Source: Tachypleus tridentatus (taxonomy: Eukaryota; Arthropoda; Merostomata; Xiphosura; Limulidae). Taken from it: a DNA stretch of 64,000 bases. A model generated the notes under the pieces. That model was not told the DNA's origin. It was given only the letters and a program-made list of their open reading frames with translations, and searched no databases. A program made the translations under genes and the position numbers. Shown one piece after another: positions 61,083-64,000 of the stretch. Positions within the stretch are counted from its first letter, which is position 1; each line of letters opens with the position of its first letter. The stretch spans positions 41,698,035-41,762,034 of the forward strand of contig NC_134831.1 of the NCBI RefSeq assembly GCF_004210375.1, read 5' to 3'.

Positions 61083-62111
61083 ATCAAACCTGAGCGAAAT
61101 AAACTTTTTAAGAAACGTTTTGTGCTTTGTTCAAATCAGAAATAAATATTTTGTTATATATCGTAATATACGTGTAAGTGATTTATAACCGTCTCAAACA
61201 CGGCTCTCGTTTAATTTTGTTTTCGTTTGTACCTAGCCTTTCCTAGAGTTTCGTCTCTTAGGATCGACAGTTGAACACAGTTTTTTATTTTATTTTTTAT
61301 CTAAGTTCACAACAACGACTCTATATTGGGTTTTACATATTAAACGCACAATATTTTCTGAATGAGTATTTTCGGTCAGTAAAATAATGAAGTCTCTCGA
61401 ATTCGGATGGGAAAGGACCATGAAAATTATATTTATAAAATATTTTTTTATTCATTTCGAAATCTTTTTAACTTGCCGCATCATCGGCACCTATACATTA
61501 AGATATAATTTCTCAGCGGAGGCTCAAAAATACATCTACACCTTACAGTTCTCTAGGTAGATGGTTGTTGCTATACAAATTACCAACCCTCAAATGACCG
61601 TTTTGTGCTGGTTTCAAATGGTTAACTTATAGTAGATGGTGTTGAATAAATAAATAATAAGGTGATAAAACTTGTATAGTTGGATCGAATTATGAAACGA
61701 TTAACCATTTGTCAGTTCTCTACAGCTTATGTAGGCCAGGCACTAAATACCATTTCTCATATATATATTCTGTTCACCATTCATGTGGTATAAGAGATGC
61801 TAGTGTGGTATAAATTGTAAATTTGGTGTAAAGAATTCCAGAGAATCGTAGTGACTTCCTCAAAAGTAGCAAATTGGTGAGACACGTCTTTGCTTTGATG
61901 CGTTTGAGTAATTTATCAAGGTTGAAGTAAAGAGAGCCGATTCTTCATACTGTCGTTTTCATCTGGTCATGTGGGACTAATATTTACTCGTACAATGTTA
62001 CCGTTAGGTGGAGAAAACCCGAGTGTCGTGTAAGTCAGAACAGCTACAAGGTCTCAGATTCTGTTTTCCAACGCGACTTAGAAAATAGTCGATATATATT
62101 TTAATGTGCTA

Positions 62112-62330
62112 CTTCCGGGCTGCGGATCGTAGGATCGAAGGTTCGAGACGTGACACTGATGAACGAGTTCCATTCTTTCAGCTGTGGATGCATTTATTAA
62201 AATCACTCACTACTGTTGTTATATTCAAATAACTCTAGAACGCCATTGTAATTGTGGGTTCCGGTAGCTGGCTGCTCTCCCTCTGGTGAGAAATTCAAAA
62301 TTAGGGACGACTATACCTGAAGCATAGGGA
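62112..62330 (+). mobile_element. Family 1 SINE, heavily diverged
   Basis: GGATCGAAGGTTCGAGACG, CATTCTTTCAGCTGTGG and AAAATTAGGGACGACTATAC keep the family 1 order. Confidence 0.55.
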
Positions 62331-63787
62331 CGTCCATTTATCCCATGTGGGTATAAGATGCTGTTTAGGCTTAAAATTCGAACTCCATTAACAACTACCA
62401 TCTTAACTTCAATATGTATGTCGTAGCAAGTGTTTATCTAGTCAAAGTGCTCACTTCCCGGCACTTGGTGACTAATATTACTTGCTAAAGTACTGCTAAT
62501 TTATCTGTTTGCAGGGGGAGCTCTCAGTAATAGTTGATAGAAATTATTACTCTCACACTTGCCTTCAATTAATTTTATCGATCGATTATTGATAAGACTT
62601 GTTCTTCAATGAATTTTAATTATAATAGACAGCTGAAAATAAATTAATACAGTCGCAAGATAAGCTCGTTTTTCCTTCCGCTAACTCGACATTAAACTTG
62701 ATGCGTAAATTCGGTCGTCGATTCTTGCGATGGATACGACGCAGATAGTCCGTTGTGTAGCTTTGTTTGCTTAGCCTCACCATGCGCGTGGAATAACCCA
62801 GAACAACTGTCATGGTTGAGGAAGATTAAGAGAGCGCATGCGTGGTGTTATTGTCGTGTTGGTGTTAGCGTATAAAATAGACAACAGTAATCTGGGCACA
62901 TGTTGAATAACAAGTAGCCTGTATAATATCTATTTCCTGTATTTAAATAAATCGCATTATCGTGTTCCACAATGTGGAATAGATTTGTGATGAGACATAT
63001 CAAGTTAAATTGAACGTTTTTTTCATCTACGCACAGGAATATTTTTTCGAAAACTTATTGTCATCCACAACAAATTGATCTTTTAATATTTACTCAGTTT
63101 CTATGAAATTATTTCAGGGACATAATTAGAATAACACATCCAATCTTTTGTACATTTTCGAAAACTACACCTAAACTAACGTTTTGTAGTATCAGGATGA
63201 AATAACAAAAATCAGAAACCATATTTTGACTCTAAAACCTCTCCACTTTTGACTAAATATTTTCGACGTTTAATCAGAAGAAGAAAGTAAAATAATTTTT
63301 AAAGTGTTAATTCACAGTATTGTCTAAAGTTTTGATGAACTGCGTCATAAACTACTTCGTAATATCTAACATATTAAACATTGTCTTTTAAAAACAATAA
63401 ACAGTTTTTACGACTTCGTTTACTTACTACAGATATTCACCTATCGTTGCGCTTGAACTGTACATAAAAGCTGAAATTAACACGTACTCTTATTATTTCC
63501 TTATTGCCAAGGAATTAGTACACTTTATGATGTTTATTCTTGATTTCTTCGTGACTACCGATGGGGTTCGTTAAACTCCTTGACTTTCTAAAACCTTTTT
63601 TTTCTTGACTGTTTTACGTGCGCCGTGTCCACGATAAGAGAAATCGTGATAGAATACAAATCGCATACAAACTACCATCAAAATAGGGACTAATAACACT
63701 GATTGTTGTATGTGTTTTACATACAAATTAAGCGACTTCTCCATTTTCTGTTTTGGTCAGTTCTTCAATCTTAACCGTTGTAATAAG

Positions 63788-64000
63788 GCAGGCATGGCCA
63801 GGTGGTTAGTGCGGTCGACTCGTAATCTGAGGGTCGCGAGTTCGAATCCCTATGACGTCAAATGTGCTTGCCCTTTTGGCTGTTTGAGTATTATAAGGGG
63901 ATGGTCAATCCCGTTATACGTTGGTAAAAGAGTAGCTCACAATTGGCGATGGGTGGTGATGATTATCTGCCTTCCTTCTAGTCTTACACTGCTAAATTAG
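63788..64000 (+). mobile_element. Family 1 SINE, cut by window end
   Basis: GCAGGCATGGCCAGGTGGTT, GCGAGTTCGAATCCCTATGA, then the body to CTTACACTGCTAAATTAG. The tail lies beyond the window. Confidence 0.92.

Larger units (their letters stand above)
58456..63787. other. Intronic stretch with a GC-richer subregion
   Basis: No exon was confidently seen. 59100-59900 is less AT-rich and includes a strong hairpin (59372-59416). Decayed family 2 pieces lie at 60789-60920 and 61036-61082, and a decayed family 1 copy at 62112-62330. Confidence 0.5.

Overview
This window is intron- and repeat-rich, AT-rich animal nuclear DNA. There are no operons, no bacterial-type gene density and no rRNA or functional tRNA genes. 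It carries many copies of a tRNA-derived SINE whose head reads like a tRNA (GGCATGGCCAGGTGGTTA...GGGTTCGAATCCC). A second, short tRNA-derived SINE, Tc1-type transposons and Penelope-like hairpins are also present. Together with an AUTS2-family first exon this suggests an arthropod-like invertebrate, and I lean to a chelicerate such as a horseshoe crab. That placement is inference from repeat style, not proof. Layout. 0-22 kb: intergenic DNA with SINEs, two Tc1-family elements (5115-6785 and 14109-15236), a Penelope-like hairpin (7891-8090), two minisatellites (8989-9552 and 19925-20530), a MITE (21172-21445) and a promoter-like patch without a gene (11130-11265). 22.2-24.1 kb: the most unusual locus, a 1.9-kb unit bounded by 21-bp perfect inverted repeats. 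Inside it, a P2X7-receptor C-terminal-domain-like gene (+, three exons) and a THAP zinc-finger gene (-, intronless) converge and overlap at their 3' ends. Both are broken. 24-45 kb: intergenic DNA with a 242-bp MITE, a 37-bp minisatellite, an orphan exon-like segment (31362-31470), a second diverged Tc1 copy split by a SINE, and a SINE carrying a 41-nt patch copied from that Tc1. 45.4-64 kb: promoter/5'UTR and first coding exon of an AUTS2/fibrosin-family gene (+), then a very long intron reaching the window end. A phase-compatible second exon candidate sits at 48988-49126. Only the AUTS2-family exon looks like part of an intact cellular gene. The rest is dominated by mobile elements and their decay products. 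The P2RX7-like/THAP unit is the best candidate for an undescribed system: it may be a two-gene DNA transposon in which a THAP DNA-binding protein and a Cys-rich P2RX7-type protein travel together.
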